Shown here piece after piece: positions 1 through 9,312 of a stretch of 64,000 bases of DNA. The translations under genes and the position numbers were made by a program. How positions within the stretch are numbered: position 1 is the first letter of the stretch; each line of letters starts with the position of its first letter. Source of the DNA: Paracoccus tegillarcae (GTDB lineage Bacteria; Pseudomonadota; Alphaproteobacteria; Rhodobacterales; Rhodobacteraceae). A model generated the notes under the pieces. That model searched no databases. It saw nothing but the letters and a program-made list of their open reading frames with translations, and was not told the origin of the DNA. The stretch is taken from assembly GCF_002847305.1 (NCBI RefSeq), contig NZ_CP025408.1, positions 1,509,001 through 1,573,000 on the forward strand. Direction: 5' to 3'.

Positions 1-3
1 TGG

Positions 4-597
4 ATGAGGGGTGTTTCACGTGAAACATCAGAGCGTCTGGCGGCCTATCAGGCGCTTGTCAAAAAATGGAATCCGCGGATAAATCTGATTGCGCGATCCA
101 CGCTCGATCAGATCTATGACCGCCATATTCGTGACAGCGCACAGCTGGTCGATATGGTTGGCCTCAACAGCGGCGCCTGGGCAGATATCGGCAGCGGCGG
201 TGGTTTCCCCGGCCTCGTTGCGGCGATTCTGAGGGCTAATCAGCCGATATCCTTCTCACTGATTGAAAGTGACCAGCGCAAGGCGACATTCCTGCGCGCC
301 TGCGCCCGAGAATTGGCATTGCCGAATGTCCAGGTGCACGCTGCGCGCATCGAAGCGCTGAAACCCGCCGCTGCCGATATAGTTAGCGCCCGCGCGCTTG
401 CCCCTTTGCCCGACCTCATGTCATATGTTCATCGACACATGAAACCCGACGGTGCGGCATGGTTGTTAAAGGGCGAAAGCTGGCAAAGTGAAGTCCAGGA
501 TGCGAAGGTCGACTGGCGCTTTGATTTCGATGCCCACCCCAGCCAAACACATGACGGCGCGGCAATTCTCAGGATAACAAATCTGTCCCATGTCTGA
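4..597 (+). CDS. rsmG: 16S rRNA (guanine527-N7)-methyltransferase RsmG
   Basis: RsmG (GidB) methylates N7 of G527 in 16S rRNA using S-adenosylmethionine. The 197-residue protein has the usual family length and a glycine-rich SAM-binding motif (DIGSGGGFPG, about residues 61-70) after an N-terminal NPRINLI segment typical of the family. The ATG lies only four bases into the window. A TGA at 5-7 overlaps it, which would fit the end of an upstream mnmG gene, but that gene is outside the window, so this is inference. The codons for residues 4-8 contain a perfect parS site. The 3' end overlaps parA by 8 bases, giving the common rsmG-parA-parB order. Confidence 0.95.
   Translation: MRGVSRETSERLAAYQALVKKWNPRINLIARSTLDQIYDRHIRDSAQLVDMVGLNSGAWADIGSGGGFPGLVAAILRANQPISFSLIESDQRKATFLRACARELALPNVQVHAARIEALKPAAADIVSARALAPLPDLMSYVHRHMKPDGAAWLLKGESWQSEVQDAKVDWRFDFDAHPSQTHDGAAILRITNLSHV
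12..27. promoter_or_regulatory. parS: parS centromere site inside rsmG
   Basis: The 16 bases TGTTTCACGTGAAACA form a perfect palindrome identical to the conserved chromosomal parS consensus bound by ParB. It lies inside the rsmG coding sequence, about 560 bases upstream of parA. parS sites near parAB and close to oriC are the normal place for ParB loading. The exact match makes a chance occurrence unlikely. The replication origin itself is not in the window. Confidence 0.95.
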
Positions 598-1387
598 ACC
601 AAAGATCATCGCCATAGCCAATCAAAAGGGCGGCGTCGGCAAGACGACCTCGACGCTAAATCTTGGCGCGGCGCTAGCGGATGCTAGGCACCGGACCATT
701 CTGATCGACCTGGATCCGCAGGGAAATGCGTCGACCGGGCTGGGTATTGATACAGAACGCCGCGAAATCACCTCATATGATCTGTTGGGCGGGCAGGCAG
801 AGTTGACCCAGGCGGCTTTATCCACCGATGTTGACAACCTTCGCATCGTCCCGTCGACACCTGATCTTTCCTCGGCGGATATCGATTTTTCCCGCAGCAC
901 CGACCGAACGCGCCTGCTGCGTAAGGTTCTGCGCAATGGGGCCGATGCCGACATCGTTCTGATCGATTGCCCGCCGGCACTGGGTCTGCTCACCGTCAAC
1001 GCCATGGTTGCCGCAGACGCGGTGCTGGTTCCGCTTCAGGCAGAGTTCTATGCGCTGGAGGGGCTGTCGCAGCTGCTGCTGACCGTGCGCCAGATCCGCC
1101 AGTCCGCAAACCCGAACCTGCGGGTCAACGGTGTTCTTCTGACGATGTCGGACAGCCGCAACAATCTATCCCAGCAGGTAGAGGCCGACGCTCGTGCTAC
1201 CCTTGGGGATCTGGTTTATCGTACCACGATCCCGCGCAATGTCCGCGTGTCCGAGGCGCCTTCGCATGGCAAGCCGGTTGTTCACTATGACCCGGCCTCC
1301 AAGGGCGGTGTCGCTTATCAGGCTTTTGCCAAGGAATTCATGCAAAGGCTGAGCCTTTCTACACAGAGGGAGGCCGTAAATGGCTGA
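590..1387 (+). CDS. parA: Chromosome partitioning ATPase ParA
   Basis: ParA is the deviant-Walker ATPase that moves ParB-parS complexes during chromosome segregation. The 265-residue protein carries the ParA-type P-loop KGGVGKTT at residues 13-20, with the signature lysine before the canonical motif, and a DLDPQGNAS switch I region. The length fits chromosomal ParA/Soj proteins. It overlaps rsmG by 8 bases and parB by 8 bases, so the three genes are probably translated from one transcript. Confidence 0.96.
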   Translation: MSEPKIIAIANQKGGVGKTTSTLNLGAALADARHRTILIDLDPQGNASTGLGIDTERREITSYDLLGGQAELTQAALSTDVDNLRIVPSTPDLSSADIDFSRSTDRTRLLRKVLRNGADADIVLIDCPPALGLLTVNAMVAADAVLVPLQAEFYALEGLSQLLLTVRQIRQSANPNLRVNGVLLTMSDSRNNLSQQVEADARATLGDLVYRTTIPRNVRVSEAPSHGKPVVHYDPASKGGVAYQAFAKEFMQRLSLSTQREAVNG

Positions 1388-2282
1388 ATCTAAAACAGGA
1401 AAACGCGGTCTTGGTCGCGGCCTTTCGGCGCTGATGGCCGATGTTGATCTGGCTGATTCCGCCTCGGATCAGGCCCGTCCGGCGGTCGAGCGCACGCTGA
1501 TCCCCATCGAGCAGCTATCTCCCAATCCCGATCAGCCGCGGCGCGATTTTCAGCCCGAGGCGCTGCAAGAACTTGCCCAGTCGCTGAAATCACGCGGTGT
1601 CCTGCAGCCGCTGATCGTTCGACCGCACCCCCGCGACGAGGGGTTGTTTCAGATCGTTGCCGGCGAACGCCGCTGGCGCGCGGCGCAGTTGGCACAACTG
1701 CATGAGTTGCCCGTTATCGTGCGCGAGATGGACGATACCGAAGTGCTGGAAGTCGCTCTGATAGAGAATATTCAGCGCGCCGACCTTAACGCCATCGAAG
1801 AGGCCACCTCGTTCCGGCAGCTCATGGATAAATTTGGCCACACGCAAGAACAGCTGGGCGAGGCTTTGAACAAAAGCCGCAGCCATATTGCCAATCTCCT
1901 GCGCCTTCTGGGCCTTCCTGATCAGGTTCAAAGCTGGCTCAAAGAGGGCAAGCTAAGCGCCGGTCATGCGCGCGCGCTGGTGACTGCGCCCAATGCGGCG
2001 CAATTGGCGCGGCGGGTGATCGACCGGGGTCTGTCGGTTCGCGAAACCGAGAAACTGGTTCGTGACCTGACAAAGCCCGCCGCTGAAAAGCCTGTCCAGC
2101 GTCGCGCAGCAGTCGAAAAGGACGCAGATACCCGTGTTCTGGAGGCCGATCTGTCAGCGCATTTGCGCATGCGCGTGGCGATCAATCATAGCGGAAATGC
2201 CGATGGCGGACAGTTGGTTGTGAGCTATCGCGATCTCGATCAGCTTGACCGCCTGTGTCAGGTTCTTGGCGGTACGGCCTAA
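1380..2282 (+). CDS. parB: Chromosome partitioning protein ParB (CTP-dependent clamp)
   Basis: ParB binds parS, hydrolyses CTP and spreads along DNA as a clamp. The 300-residue protein begins with the typical KRGLGRGLSALM segment. It then has the ParB/Srx nucleotide domain with the GERRWRA motif (about residues 96-102), a helix-turn-helix region with KSRSHIANLLRLL, and a C-terminal dimerisation domain. It overlaps parA by 8 bases. Its stop codon overlaps the stop of the convergent DUF454 gene at 2279-2282. Confidence 0.96.
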   Translation: MAESKTGKRGLGRGLSALMADVDLADSASDQARPAVERTLIPIEQLSPNPDQPRRDFQPEALQELAQSLKSRGVLQPLIVRPHPRDEGLFQIVAGERRWRAAQLAQLHELPVIVREMDDTEVLEVALIENIQRADLNAIEEATSFRQLMDKFGHTQEQLGEALNKSRSHIANLLRLLGLPDQVQSWLKEGKLSAGHARALVTAPNAAQLARRVIDRGLSVRETEKLVRDLTKPAAEKPVQRRAAVEKDADTRVLEADLSAHLRMRVAINHSGNADGGQLVVSYRDLDQLDRLCQVLGGTA

Positions 2283-2641
2283 GGCCGTTGCCGCGAGGGG
2301 CGGCTGACCACAAAGATGGCGATCAGGGTGCATATGATCGCTTGAGTGGCGACGACCCAAGGGGGCATGCCAAGCCACCATGACAGGCCGACGCCTGCCG
2401 ACATGGCGAGCACGGCCCACGTCTTTGCCAGAACCGAAATCACGCCGTCCTCTTGCCAGGCCCTGACCGAAGGTCCGTATTTGGGGTGATTGCGGATGCG
2501 CGCGCGCAGCTCGGGCGAGGAATGCGAAAAGGCCCAGGCCGCGACCAGCAGAAATGGCACGGTTGGCATGACTGGCAGGGCCACGCCGATGACCCCCAGG
2601 CCAACAGATACCCACCCCACACTGAGCCAAAGAAGACGCAT
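2279..2641 (-). CDS. DUF454 (YbaN-like) small membrane protein
   Basis: This 120-residue protein matches the DUF454/YbaN family. It has an N-terminal hydrophobic helix, the family motif LPTVPFLL followed by AFSHSSPELR and HPKYGP, and two more hydrophobic stretches near the C-terminus. The molecular function of the family is not established. I chose the ATG at 2641, one base after the hemW stop. A start at 2671 would overlap hemW by about 30 bases and adds a non-conserved stretch. It is probably the last gene of the rph-rdgB-hemW transcription unit and converges on parB. Confidence 0.85.
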   Translation of the reverse strand: MRLLWLSVGWVSVGLGVIGVALPVMPTVPFLLVAAWAFSHSSPELRARIRNHPKYGPSVRAWQEDGVISVLAKTWAVLAMSAGVGLSWWLGMPPWVVATQAIICTLIAIFVVSRPSRQRP

Positions 2642-2642
2642 C

Positions 2643-3830
2643 CTAAGCCGCCAGTTCTCGCAAGATTGCATTCAGCACGGGTCGCCCTGCGCGCGTCGCC
2701 GCGATATGTTCGCCATGCCGTTCGATCATACCCCAATCCAGCAACCGGTCGATGGCCCCGGCGTCTAACGGTTGCCCCGACAGACGTTCATAGCGTTGGG
2801 TCGAAACACCCTCGCGCAGGCGCATGGCCATCAGCAGATACTCCGTGGCCTGATCCTGATCGCTCAGATCCGTTAGCGCAATTTCACCCGATCCCTGTTG
2901 CTCCACCGCATCCAGCCAAGCCCCCGGGGCGCGCAGCGCCTCGGTTGCCACGCGTTTGTCGGTCAGCGACAGACGTCCATGCGCGCCGGGGCCGACCGCC
3001 GCCCAATCGCCCTGACGCCAATAGACAAGATTATGGCGGCTTTCCGCGCCGGCCCTTGCATGATTGGAAACTTCATAGCCTGGCATATCTCTCGCAGCGC
3101 AAATATCTAACGTTTCCAGATACATATCTGCGGAGACATCGTCATCTGGCAACCCGCGCAGGCTACCGGCTGCGTGTCGTGCGCCAAAAGCGGTGCCGGG
3201 CTCGATCGTCAGTTGATACAAGGACAGATGGTCGGCTGCCATAGCCAGTGCCTCAGCCAGTTCCGCGCGCCACTGGTCGATGGTTTGGTCCTGACGGGCA
3301 TAGATCAGGTCAAAGCTGACGCGGTCGAAACAGCGTTGTGCGATATCAAAGGCTGCCCTCGCTTCGGCGACAGAATGCAGGCGCCCAAGGCGGCGCAGAT
3401 CGTCGTCACGCAGCGACTGAATCCCCATGGATAGCCGGTTGACGCCTGCATCGGCAAAGCCTTGGAATCTTCCCTGCTCAACGCTGGTCGGATTGGCCTC
3501 CAGCGTAATCTCGATGTCATTGGCAAAGCCCCAGGCACCGCGCGCCGCGGCGATGACAGCATCGACCGTCTCGGGCTGCATCAAAGACGGCGTTCCGCCA
3601 CCAAAGAAGATGCTGCCCAGTTGCCGCGCGGAGCCGGTTACTTGCCGGCCCAGACGCTGGATTTCGGCCGTCAGCGCGCTCGCCCAGCGGCGCTGATCCA
3701 CCTGCGACACGACATGGCTGTTGAAATCGCAATAAGGGCATTTGGCCGCGCAAAACGGCCAGTGGACATACAGGCCGAAGCCACCGGCCCGCCAATCGTC
3801 GCGGGCAAGTGCGCCGGTCTGATCGCTCAT
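2643..3830 (-). CDS. hemW: Radical SAM heme chaperone HemW (HemN-like)
   Basis: HemW belongs to the HemN family but acts as a heme chaperone rather than a true coproporphyrinogen dehydrogenase. The protein is about 395 residues. It has the radical-SAM cluster C27-x3-C31-x2-C34 (FCAAKCPYC) near the N-terminus and the GGGTPSLM motif that binds SAM. HemN proper has an additional upstream cysteine after the cluster and is longer (about 450 residues), so HemW is the better name. The ATG at 3830 is one base after the rdgB stop. A TTG at 3839 is a less likely start. Confidence 0.9.
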   Translation of the reverse strand: MSDQTGALARDDWRAGGFGLYVHWPFCAAKCPYCDFNSHVVSQVDQRRWASALTAEIQRLGRQVTGSARQLGSIFFGGGTPSLMQPETVDAVIAAARGAWGFANDIEITLEANPTSVEQGRFQGFADAGVNRLSMGIQSLRDDDLRRLGRLHSVAEARAAFDIAQRCFDRVSFDLIYARQDQTIDQWRAELAEALAMAADHLSLYQLTIEPGTAFGARHAAGSLRGLPDDDVSADMYLETLDICAARDMPGYEVSNHARAGAESRHNLVYWRQGDWAAVGPGAHGRLSLTDKRVATEALRAPGAWLDAVEQQGSGEIALTDLSDQDQATEYLLMAMRLREGVSTQRYERLSGQPLDAGAIDRLLDWGMIERHGEHIAATRAGRPVLNAILRELAA

Positions 3831-3831
3831 C

Positions 3832-4440
3832 TCAAGCAAAACTGCCAGCCATCATCTTGGCCACGGCGCGCGCGCGATGGCTAAGCGTATTCTTCTGATC
3901 AGCCGACATCTCGCCCAGTGTGAGCTCATGGCTTTCGGGCATGAAGATCGGATCATAGCCATGCCCTTCGGCGCCGCGTGGTGGCCAGACAACGCGTCCG
4001 GGCAAGACCCCCTCAAAGACCTCGTCATGGCCATCGGGCCACATCAGCACCAGAGTGCAGCGAAACTGCGCATTTCGTGGCTCTGGTGCGGAAATCGCTT
4101 CTAGTTCGTCCCAGGTCCGCTGCATCGCCATGCCGAAATCACGCCCGTTGCCGGTTTCAGCCCAATCGGCGGTATAGACGCCGGGCGCGCCATCCAGCGC
4201 GTCGATGCTGATGCCGCTGTCGTCAGACAGTGCGGGCAGGCCGGTGGCCGAGACGGCGGCGCGGGCCTTGATCCGCGCATTGCCGACAAAGTTGTCCTCG
4301 GTTTCGACAGGCTCTGACAGGCCGGCCTCTGCGGCGCCGATGACCTCGATCCCGCGAGGCGCCAGCAACGCGCGCATTTCGTCCAGCTTTCCGGCGTTAT
4401 GCGTCGCAATCAGCAGTCTCTGGCCCTCGAAACGTCTCAT
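3832..4440 (-). CDS. rdgB: Non-canonical purine NTP pyrophosphatase RdgB (XTP/dITPase)
   Basis: RdgB hydrolyses dITP, XTP and similar damaged purine nucleotides to the monophosphate, keeping them out of DNA and RNA. The 202-residue protein shows the N-terminal [11 protein letters not shown] motif (residues 12-22) and the [16 protein letters not shown] segment with the metal-binding and catalytic acidic residues. Its length is normal. It overlaps rph by 4 bases and is followed after one base by hemW, so rph-rdgB-hemW are probably co-transcribed. Confidence 0.95.
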   Translation of the reverse strand: MRRFEGQRLLIATHNAGKLDEMRALLAPRGIEVIGAAEAGLSEPVETEDNFVGNARIKARAAVSATGLPALSDDSGISIDALDGAPGVYTADWAETGNGRDFGMAMQRTWDELEAISAPEPRNAQFRCTLVLMWPDGHDEVFEGVLPGRVVWPPRGAEGHGYDPIFMPESHELTLGEMSADQKNTLSHRARAVAKMMAGSFA

Positions 4441-5150
4441 CCGATGGCCGCCTTTTGCGCCGCGACCAGTTCGGCCACGCCCGCTTCGGCCAGATCCAGC
4501 AAGCCGCCCATTTCGTCACGCGAAAAGGTCGCACCCTCGGCGGACATCTGAACTTCGATCAGGTTGCCAGCGCCGGTCATGACAAAATTTCCGTCCGTCC
4601 CCGCTTCGCTATCCTCGGCATAATCCAGATCGGCAACCAACTGTCCGGCATAGATACCGCAAGAAATCGCCGCGACATGATCGACCAGCGGATCGCTGTT
4701 CAGCAACCCGGCCTTGAGCAGTTTGTTCACGGCCAGCCGTAGCGCCACCCAGCCCCCGGTGATCGAGGCGCAGCGGGTGCCCCCATCGGCCTGTATCACG
4801 TCGCAATCCACGGTGATCTGACGCTCGCCCAGCGCACGCATGTCAACACCAGCGCGCAGGCTTCGACCTATAAGGCGCTGAATTTCAACGGTTCTTCCGC
4901 CTTGCTTGCCGGATGCCGCCTCGCGCCGGTTCCGGGTATTGGTCGCACGCGGCAACATCCCGTATTCCGCGGTGACCCAGCCCTTGCCGCTGCCCTTCAG
5001 CCAGCGCGGCGGGTTCTCTTCGATACTGGCAGAACACAGCACATGGGTTCCGCCGATTTTGATCAGACAAGAGCCCTCGGCATGACCCATAACGCCGGTC
5101 TCGATTGTAATTGGCCGCAATTCGCTTAAATTCCTGCCAGAGGGGCGCAT
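4437..5150 (-). CDS. rph: Ribonuclease PH
   Basis: RNase PH is a phosphate-dependent 3'-5' exoribonuclease that trims tRNA precursors. The 237-residue protein starting MRPSGR has the family's usual length. It keeps the conserved GHAEGS segment near residue 22 and the [24 protein letters not shown] block that binds phosphate and RNA. I chose the ATG at 5150 because the longer reading frame only adds an unconserved leader and because AAAGGAC lies just upstream. It is transcribed divergently from hrcA across 75 bases. Confidence 0.95.
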   Translation of the reverse strand: MRPSGRNLSELRPITIETGVMGHAEGSCLIKIGGTHVLCSASIEENPPRWLKGSGKGWVTAEYGMLPRATNTRNRREAASGKQGGRTVEIQRLIGRSLRAGVDMRALGERQITVDCDVIQADGGTRCASITGGWVALRLAVNKLLKAGLLNSDPLVDHVAAISCGIYAGQLVADLDYAEDSEAGTDGNFVMTGAGNLIEVQMSAEGATFSRDEMGGLLDLAEAGVAELVAAQKAAIG

Positions 5151-5225
5151 GGGCTTAGTCCTTTCCTTGGTTTTCTGCCCCATATAGGCCCACCGCAGAA
5201 CGACGCAACCCCGCGAGAGGCACGG

Positions 5226-6281
5226 TTGAGCCAGCAACTACAGCTTTCCGAACTGAATGAGCGCTCGCGCGAGGTCTTTCGCCGCGTCGTCGAGTCCTAT
5301 TTGCAAACGGGCGAGCCGATCGGCTCTCGCACCCTGACACGCGACATGTCCGAGCGAGTCAGCGCGGCGACGATCCGCAACGTCATGCAGGATCTCGAGT
5401 ATATGGGGCTGCTGGACAGCCCGCATGTGTCGGCTGGCCGACTGCCCACGCAGTTTGGCCTGCGCCTTTTCGTAGATGGCATGATGGAGGTCGATACTGT
5501 CGCCCCGACCGACCGTGCGCTGATCGAACAGACCATCGGCAATGACAGCCCGGATACCGGCACTTTGCTGGACCGGGTCAGTACCGCACTCAGCAGCATC
5601 ACGCATGGCGCGTCGCTGGTCCTGACGCCAAAGCACGAAGCACCGGTTCGGCACCTGGATTTCGTCAGCCTGGCCCCGGATCGCGCGCTTGTGGTGCTGG
5701 TCTTCGCCGATGGCCATGTCGAGAACCGCATCTTCACGCCGCCGGCGGGCCAGACGCCCTCATCCATGCGCGAGGCGGCAAATTTCCTCAACGCCATCGC
5801 CGAGGGTCGCACCCTGTCCGAACTGCGCAGCCATATCAGCCGTGAAATGGCTATACGGCGCCAGCAGCTTGATGGTCTGGCGGCTGAACTGGTCGATTCC
5901 GGTTTGGCCCTGTGGGACACCGCCGAAACCGATGCGCGGTTGATCGTGCGTGGGCGGGCCAATCTGCTGGACAGCGAAGCCGCCGATATCGACCGTATCC
6001 GCGAGCTGTTTGATGATCTGGAACGCAAGCGCGATATCGTCGATTTCCTCGAGTTGACGGAACAGGGCGACGGTGTGCGCATATTTATCGGCTCAGAGAA
6101 CAAACTTTTCTCTCTTTCGGGTTCCTCTCTGGTGGTTTCCCCCTATATGAATGCCGACCGTAAGATTATAGGCGCCGTGGGCGTCATTGGGCCGACGCGT
6201 TTGAACTATGGCCGTGTCGTTCCCATCGTGGATTATACTGCGCAGCTGGTCGGGCGGGTGCTGTCTGGCCGGAAAGGATGA
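5226..6281 (+). CDS. hrcA: Heat-inducible transcription repressor HrcA
   Basis: HrcA represses heat-shock chaperone genes by binding CIRCE elements. The 351-residue protein has an N-terminal winged helix ([17 protein letters not shown] region, about residues 45-61) and the conserved HVSAGRLPT motif. The start is a TTG. No CIRCE palindrome is visible in the 75-base gap upstream. CCCCATAT at 5178-5185 resembles the -10 box of heat-shock sigma promoters, but no well-spaced -35 box is seen. grpE follows after 7 bases, the usual alphaproteobacterial hrcA-grpE pair. dnaK is not in the window. Confidence 0.94.
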   Translation: MSQQLQLSELNERSREVFRRVVESYLQTGEPIGSRTLTRDMSERVSAATIRNVMQDLEYMGLLDSPHVSAGRLPTQFGLRLFVDGMMEVDTVAPTDRALIEQTIGNDSPDTGTLLDRVSTALSSITHGASLVLTPKHEAPVRHLDFVSLAPDRALVVLVFADGHVENRIFTPPAGQTPSSMREAANFLNAIAEGRTLSELRSHISREMAIRRQQLDGLAAELVDSGLALWDTAETDARLIVRGRANLLDSEAADIDRIRELFDDLERKRDIVDFLELTEQGDGVRIFIGSENKLFSLSGSSLVVSPYMNADRKIIGAVGVIGPTRLNYGRVVPIVDYTAQLVGRVLSGRKG

Positions 6282-6288
6282 AAAGGCG

Positions 6289-6819
6289 ATGACTGATCAG
6301 AACGACTTGCCCGGCGATGACCCGCTTGACGACCCGCTGTCCGATCCCTCGATCCAGATCGAACAACTGGCGGCCGAGCGTGACGAAATGCGTGACAAGT
6401 TCATGCGCGCGCTGGCAGATGCGGAAAACGCCCGCAAGCGCGCCGACAAAGAGCGTCGTGACGCCGAACAATATGGCGGCTCGCGTCTGGCCCGCGACCT
6501 GCTGCCGGTCCATGACGCGCTGAACCGCGCACTGGAAACTGTGGGCGAAGAACAGCGCGCAGTCGCGCCGGCGCTGATCGAAGGGGTCGAACTGACCCTG
6601 CGGGAACTGGCCAATGTGTTCACCAAGCATGGCATTGCCATTCTTGCGCCGCAGATCGGCGACAAGTTTGACCCCCAAAACCACGAGGCCATGTTCGAGG
6701 CCGCCGTTCCCGGCACGCGATCGGGCGAGATCATTCAGGTCATGGATAGCGGCTTCAAGCTGCATGACCGGCTGCTGCGCCCCGCCAAGGTCGGCGTCAG
6801 CTCTACACCGGCCAGCTAA
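6289..6819 (+). CDS. grpE: Nucleotide exchange factor GrpE
   Basis: GrpE releases ADP from DnaK. The 176-residue product has an acidic, disordered N-terminus, a long helical region (LMQ-type coiled coil around residues 20-70, with FMRALADAENARKRADKE) and the C-terminal beta domain containing PQNHEAMFE and VMDSGFKLHDRLLRPAKVGVS. I chose the ATG at 6289, 7 bases after the hrcA stop and preceded by AAAAGG. An upstream in-frame start would lie inside hrcA. A hairpin at 6835-6877 follows. Confidence 0.95.
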   Translation: MTDQNDLPGDDPLDDPLSDPSIQIEQLAAERDEMRDKFMRALADAENARKRADKERRDAEQYGGSRLARDLLPVHDALNRALETVGEEQRAVAPALIEGVELTLRELANVFTKHGIAILAPQIGDKFDPQNHEAMFEAAVPGTRSGEIIQVMDSGFKLHDRLLRPAKVGVSSTPAS

Positions 6820-6834
6820 CACTCAGGCGCCCCC

Positions 6835-6877
6835 GAACGCCGTTCTGGCAATCCGGTCGGATGGCAGAACGGCGTTC
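6835..6877 (+). terminator. Hairpin downstream of grpE
   Basis: A perfect 13-base inverted repeat (6835-6847 with 6865-6877) encloses a second perfect 5-base stem (6851-6855 with 6858-6862). Together they form a long stable hairpin 15 bases after the grpE stop. There is no T-tract behind it, so it is at best an atypical or Rho-assisted terminator, or an RNA-stabilising 3' structure. Confidence 0.5.
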
Positions 6878-6992
6878 GCGTGTCAGCCGCGTTGTTGCAA
6901 ACGACTTTCCTTTCTGTTGAAAACCACGGGACTCGCCCTTGCGGGCATTCGCTGATATCCACATCTGATCCCTGAATTTACAGGAGTTTCAG

Positions 6993-7766
6993 ATGTTCAA
7001 ATCGCTGATCGCCGCGCTGGCCCTTTCTGCCGCCAGCATCGCCCCCGCCGCCGCCGACACCATTCGCGTCGGCATGTCGGGTGGGTATTTCCCTTTTACC
7101 TTTGTCGAACAGGACGTTCTGCAGGGGTTCGAGGTCGATTTTCTGAACGCCATCGGTGAGGTCACCGGCGACGATATCGAATTCGTCACCATGTCCTTTT
7201 CGGGCCAGATCGGCGCGCTGGAATCGAACCGCATCGACACCATCGCCAACCAGCTCACCATCACCCCCGAACGCGAGGCGAAATTCGTCTTTTCGCAGCC
7301 CTATGTCTATGACGGCGCCCAGATTGTTGTACGTCGCGGCAACGAGGTTGGCATTGGCGGCCCCGACGATCTGTCGGGCAAATCCGTTGCCGTGAACCTC
7401 GGGTCCAACTTCGAGGAACTGCTGCGCGAACTGCCGAATTCGGCAGATATCGACATTCGCACCTACGAATCGAATATCGAGCAGGACGTCGCCATCGGTC
7501 GCGTCGATGCCTTTGTGATGGACCGCGTTTCGACCGGTCAGGTCATCGCCAAAAGCCCCGCCCCGCTCGAGCAGGCGGGCGAGCCGTTCAGCGAGATCCG
7601 CAATGCGCTGCCCTTCCGCAACGACGAGGCTGGCAACGCGCTGCGCGACAAGGTTGATGCGGCCATCACCACGCTGAAAGAGAACGGCAAACTGGCCGAG
7701 ATTTCGGAAAAATGGCTGGATGCGGACGTGACGCAACCTGCCGCCGAGACGGTCCCTGCTGAATAA
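6993..7766 (+). CDS. Polar amino-acid ABC transporter substrate-binding protein
   Basis: This is a periplasmic solute-binding protein of family 3 (polar amino acids). The 257-residue precursor has a Sec signal peptide ending near AAADT (residues 18-23) and the family core TIRVGMSGGYFPFTF, FEVDFLNAIG and the VDAFVMDR segment. The ATG is preceded by CAGGAG. Its stop codon overlaps the ATG of the permease. With the next two genes it forms a complete one-permease importer. The substrate cannot be read from the sequence; cystine- or arginine-type amino acids are likely. Confidence 0.88.
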   Translation: MFKSLIAALALSAASIAPAAADTIRVGMSGGYFPFTFVEQDVLQGFEVDFLNAIGEVTGDDIEFVTMSFSGQIGALESNRIDTIANQLTITPEREAKFVFSQPYVYDGAQIVVRRGNEVGIGGPDDLSGKSVAVNLGSNFEELLRELPNSADIDIRTYESNIEQDVAIGRVDAFVMDRVSTGQVIAKSPAPLEQAGEPFSEIRNALPFRNDEAGNALRDKVDAAITTLKENGKLAEISEKWLDADVTQPAAETVPAE

Positions 7767-8440
7767 TGTACACGCTTAATCTGGAATACATGATCGGCCT
7801 CGTGCCGGTCATTCTGGGTTACGTTCCCAAAACCCTGGCCATGGCGTCCGCCGCCATGGTCGCGGCACTTATACTGGCGGCGGTGCTGGCGGTCTTCAGG
7901 GTCTTCAAGATCCCGGTGATCGATCAGCTCGTCGCGCTGTTCATCAGCTTTTTCCGCGGCACGCCGCTGCTGGTGCAGCTTTTCCTGTTCTATTACGGCC
8001 TGCCACAGGTCTTCGCCTCGCTTGCCAGCATTGACGGCATCACGGCGGCCATTATCGGCCTGACGCTGCATTTTTCGGCCTATATGGCCGAATCGATCCG
8101 CGCCGCGATCCTTGGCGTCGACCGCAGCCAGTGGGAGGCCTCGGAATCCATCGGCATGACCCGCTGGCAGATGCTGCGCCGGATCGTCCTGCCACAGGCC
8201 GCGCGCATCGCCGCGCCGACATTGATGAACTATTTCATCGACATCATCAAAAGCACCTCGCTGGCCTTCACACTTGGTGTGACCGAGATGATGGGCGCCG
8301 CCCAGAAAGAGGCCGCCGGCAGTTTCCTGTATCTCGAGGCCTTTCTGGTCGTTGCGATCATCTATTGGGGGCTGGTCGAGTTCTTTTCCTTCTTCCAGCG
8401 GCAACTTGAACGCCGCATGAACAGGGCCTTCGCACGATGA
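7766..8440 (+). CDS. Polar amino-acid ABC transporter permease
   Basis: This is the integral membrane subunit of a HisM/GlnP-type importer (224 residues, about five membrane helices). It has the family motif FRGTPLLVQLFLFYYGLP and the EAA loop EASESIGMTRWQMLRRIVLPQA that contacts the ATPase. Its start overlaps the stop of the binding protein, and its end overlaps the ATPase start by 4 bases. A single permease gene implies a homodimeric membrane domain. Confidence 0.9.
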   Translation: MYTLNLEYMIGLVPVILGYVPKTLAMASAAMVAALILAAVLAVFRVFKIPVIDQLVALFISFFRGTPLLVQLFLFYYGLPQVFASLASIDGITAAIIGLTLHFSAYMAESIRAAILGVDRSQWEASESIGMTRWQMLRRIVLPQAARIAAPTLMNYFIDIIKSTSLAFTLGVTEMMGAAQKEAAGSFLYLEAFLVVAIIYWGLVEFFSFFQRQLERRMNRAFAR

Positions 8441-9189
8441 CTACCGATTGCGAGATCAATATTGACGGGCTGACCAAGCGTTTTGGCGACAACACCGTGC
8501 TAAACGATATCGATCTGTGCCTTAAACCGGGCGAGCGGGTGGCGATCATCGGCCCGTCCGGCACCGGCAAATCGACGCTGCTGCGCTGCCTGAACTATCT
8601 GGATCGTCCCGATGCCGGCACGATCAGCATTGGCGATCTGAGCGTCGATGCCGCCAGTGCCAACCGCAAGCAGATCCTGGCCTTGCGTCGTCGCACCGGG
8701 TTCGTGTTCCAAAACTACGGCCTTTTCGCCAACAAGACCGCGCGCCAGAATATCACCGAAGGCCCGATTGTCGTGCGCGGTCTGTCGCGTGATCAGGCAG
8801 GCCAGAAGGCTGATGAGGTACTGGCGCAGATCGGGTTGGCGGATAAGGCCGACAGCTATCCCACCGCGCTGTCAGGCGGCCAGCAGCAACGCGTCGGCAT
8901 TGGTCGGGCGATGGCGATGGAGGCAGATCTGCTATTGTTCGATGAACCCACCAGCGCGCTGGACCCGGAATGGGTGGGCGAGGTTCTGGACCTGATCCGC
9001 GAGGTCGCGGATGGTCGCCAGACCATGCTGATCGTCACCCACGAGATGCAATTCGCCCGAGAAATCGCCGACCGGGTGATCTTTATGGACGGCGGCCGAA
9101 TTGTCGAACAGGGCCCGCCCGCGCAGATTTTTGATGCCCCTCAGGACGAGCGGACTCGCAGCTTTCTGCGCCGCGTCAGCCAGTCCTGA
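8437..9189 (+). CDS. Polar amino-acid ABC transporter ATPase
   Basis: This is the ATP-hydrolysing subunit of the importer (250 residues). It has a Walker A GPSGTGKST (about residues 43-51), the ABC signature LSGGQQQRVGIGRAMA, a Walker B LLLFDEPTSALDPE and the switch histidine in VTHEMQFAREIADR. These segments are typical of the GlnQ/HisP family. It overlaps the permease by 4 bases and is the last gene of the unit. I see no clear terminator in the 123 bases before gfa. Confidence 0.92.
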   Translation: MTTDCEINIDGLTKRFGDNTVLNDIDLCLKPGERVAIIGPSGTGKSTLLRCLNYLDRPDAGTISIGDLSVDAASANRKQILALRRRTGFVFQNYGLFANKTARQNITEGPIVVRGLSRDQAGQKADEVLAQIGLADKADSYPTALSGGQQQRVGIGRAMAMEADLLLFDEPTSALDPEWVGEVLDLIREVADGRQTMLIVTHEMQFAREIADRVIFMDGGRIVEQGPPAQIFDAPQDERTRSFLRRVSQS

Positions 9190-9312
9190 GCGGTCACCAG
9201 CGCAGATCGCGGTTGTTTTTCCCGGCCCTGCTACAACCTTTTTCCCACTTGTTTGCCACCCGTTCCCGGCGTCAGGCTGAAACTCCATGAAGCCTAACGG
9301 GAGGAGCGGGCC

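Noticed and set aside
2643..3830. Naming the gene hemN (oxygen-independent coproporphyrinogen dehydrogenase)
   Set aside because: The protein is shorter than HemN and has the HemW-type three-cysteine start, so it is better called HemW.
5151..5225. A CIRCE operator before hrcA
   Set aside because: The TTAGCACTC/GAGTGCTAA inverted repeat is not present in the gap.
6820..6992. A small RNA gene between grpE and the ABC importer
   Set aside because: Only a hairpin without a T-tract is visible; there is no promoter or terminator pair to support an independent RNA.
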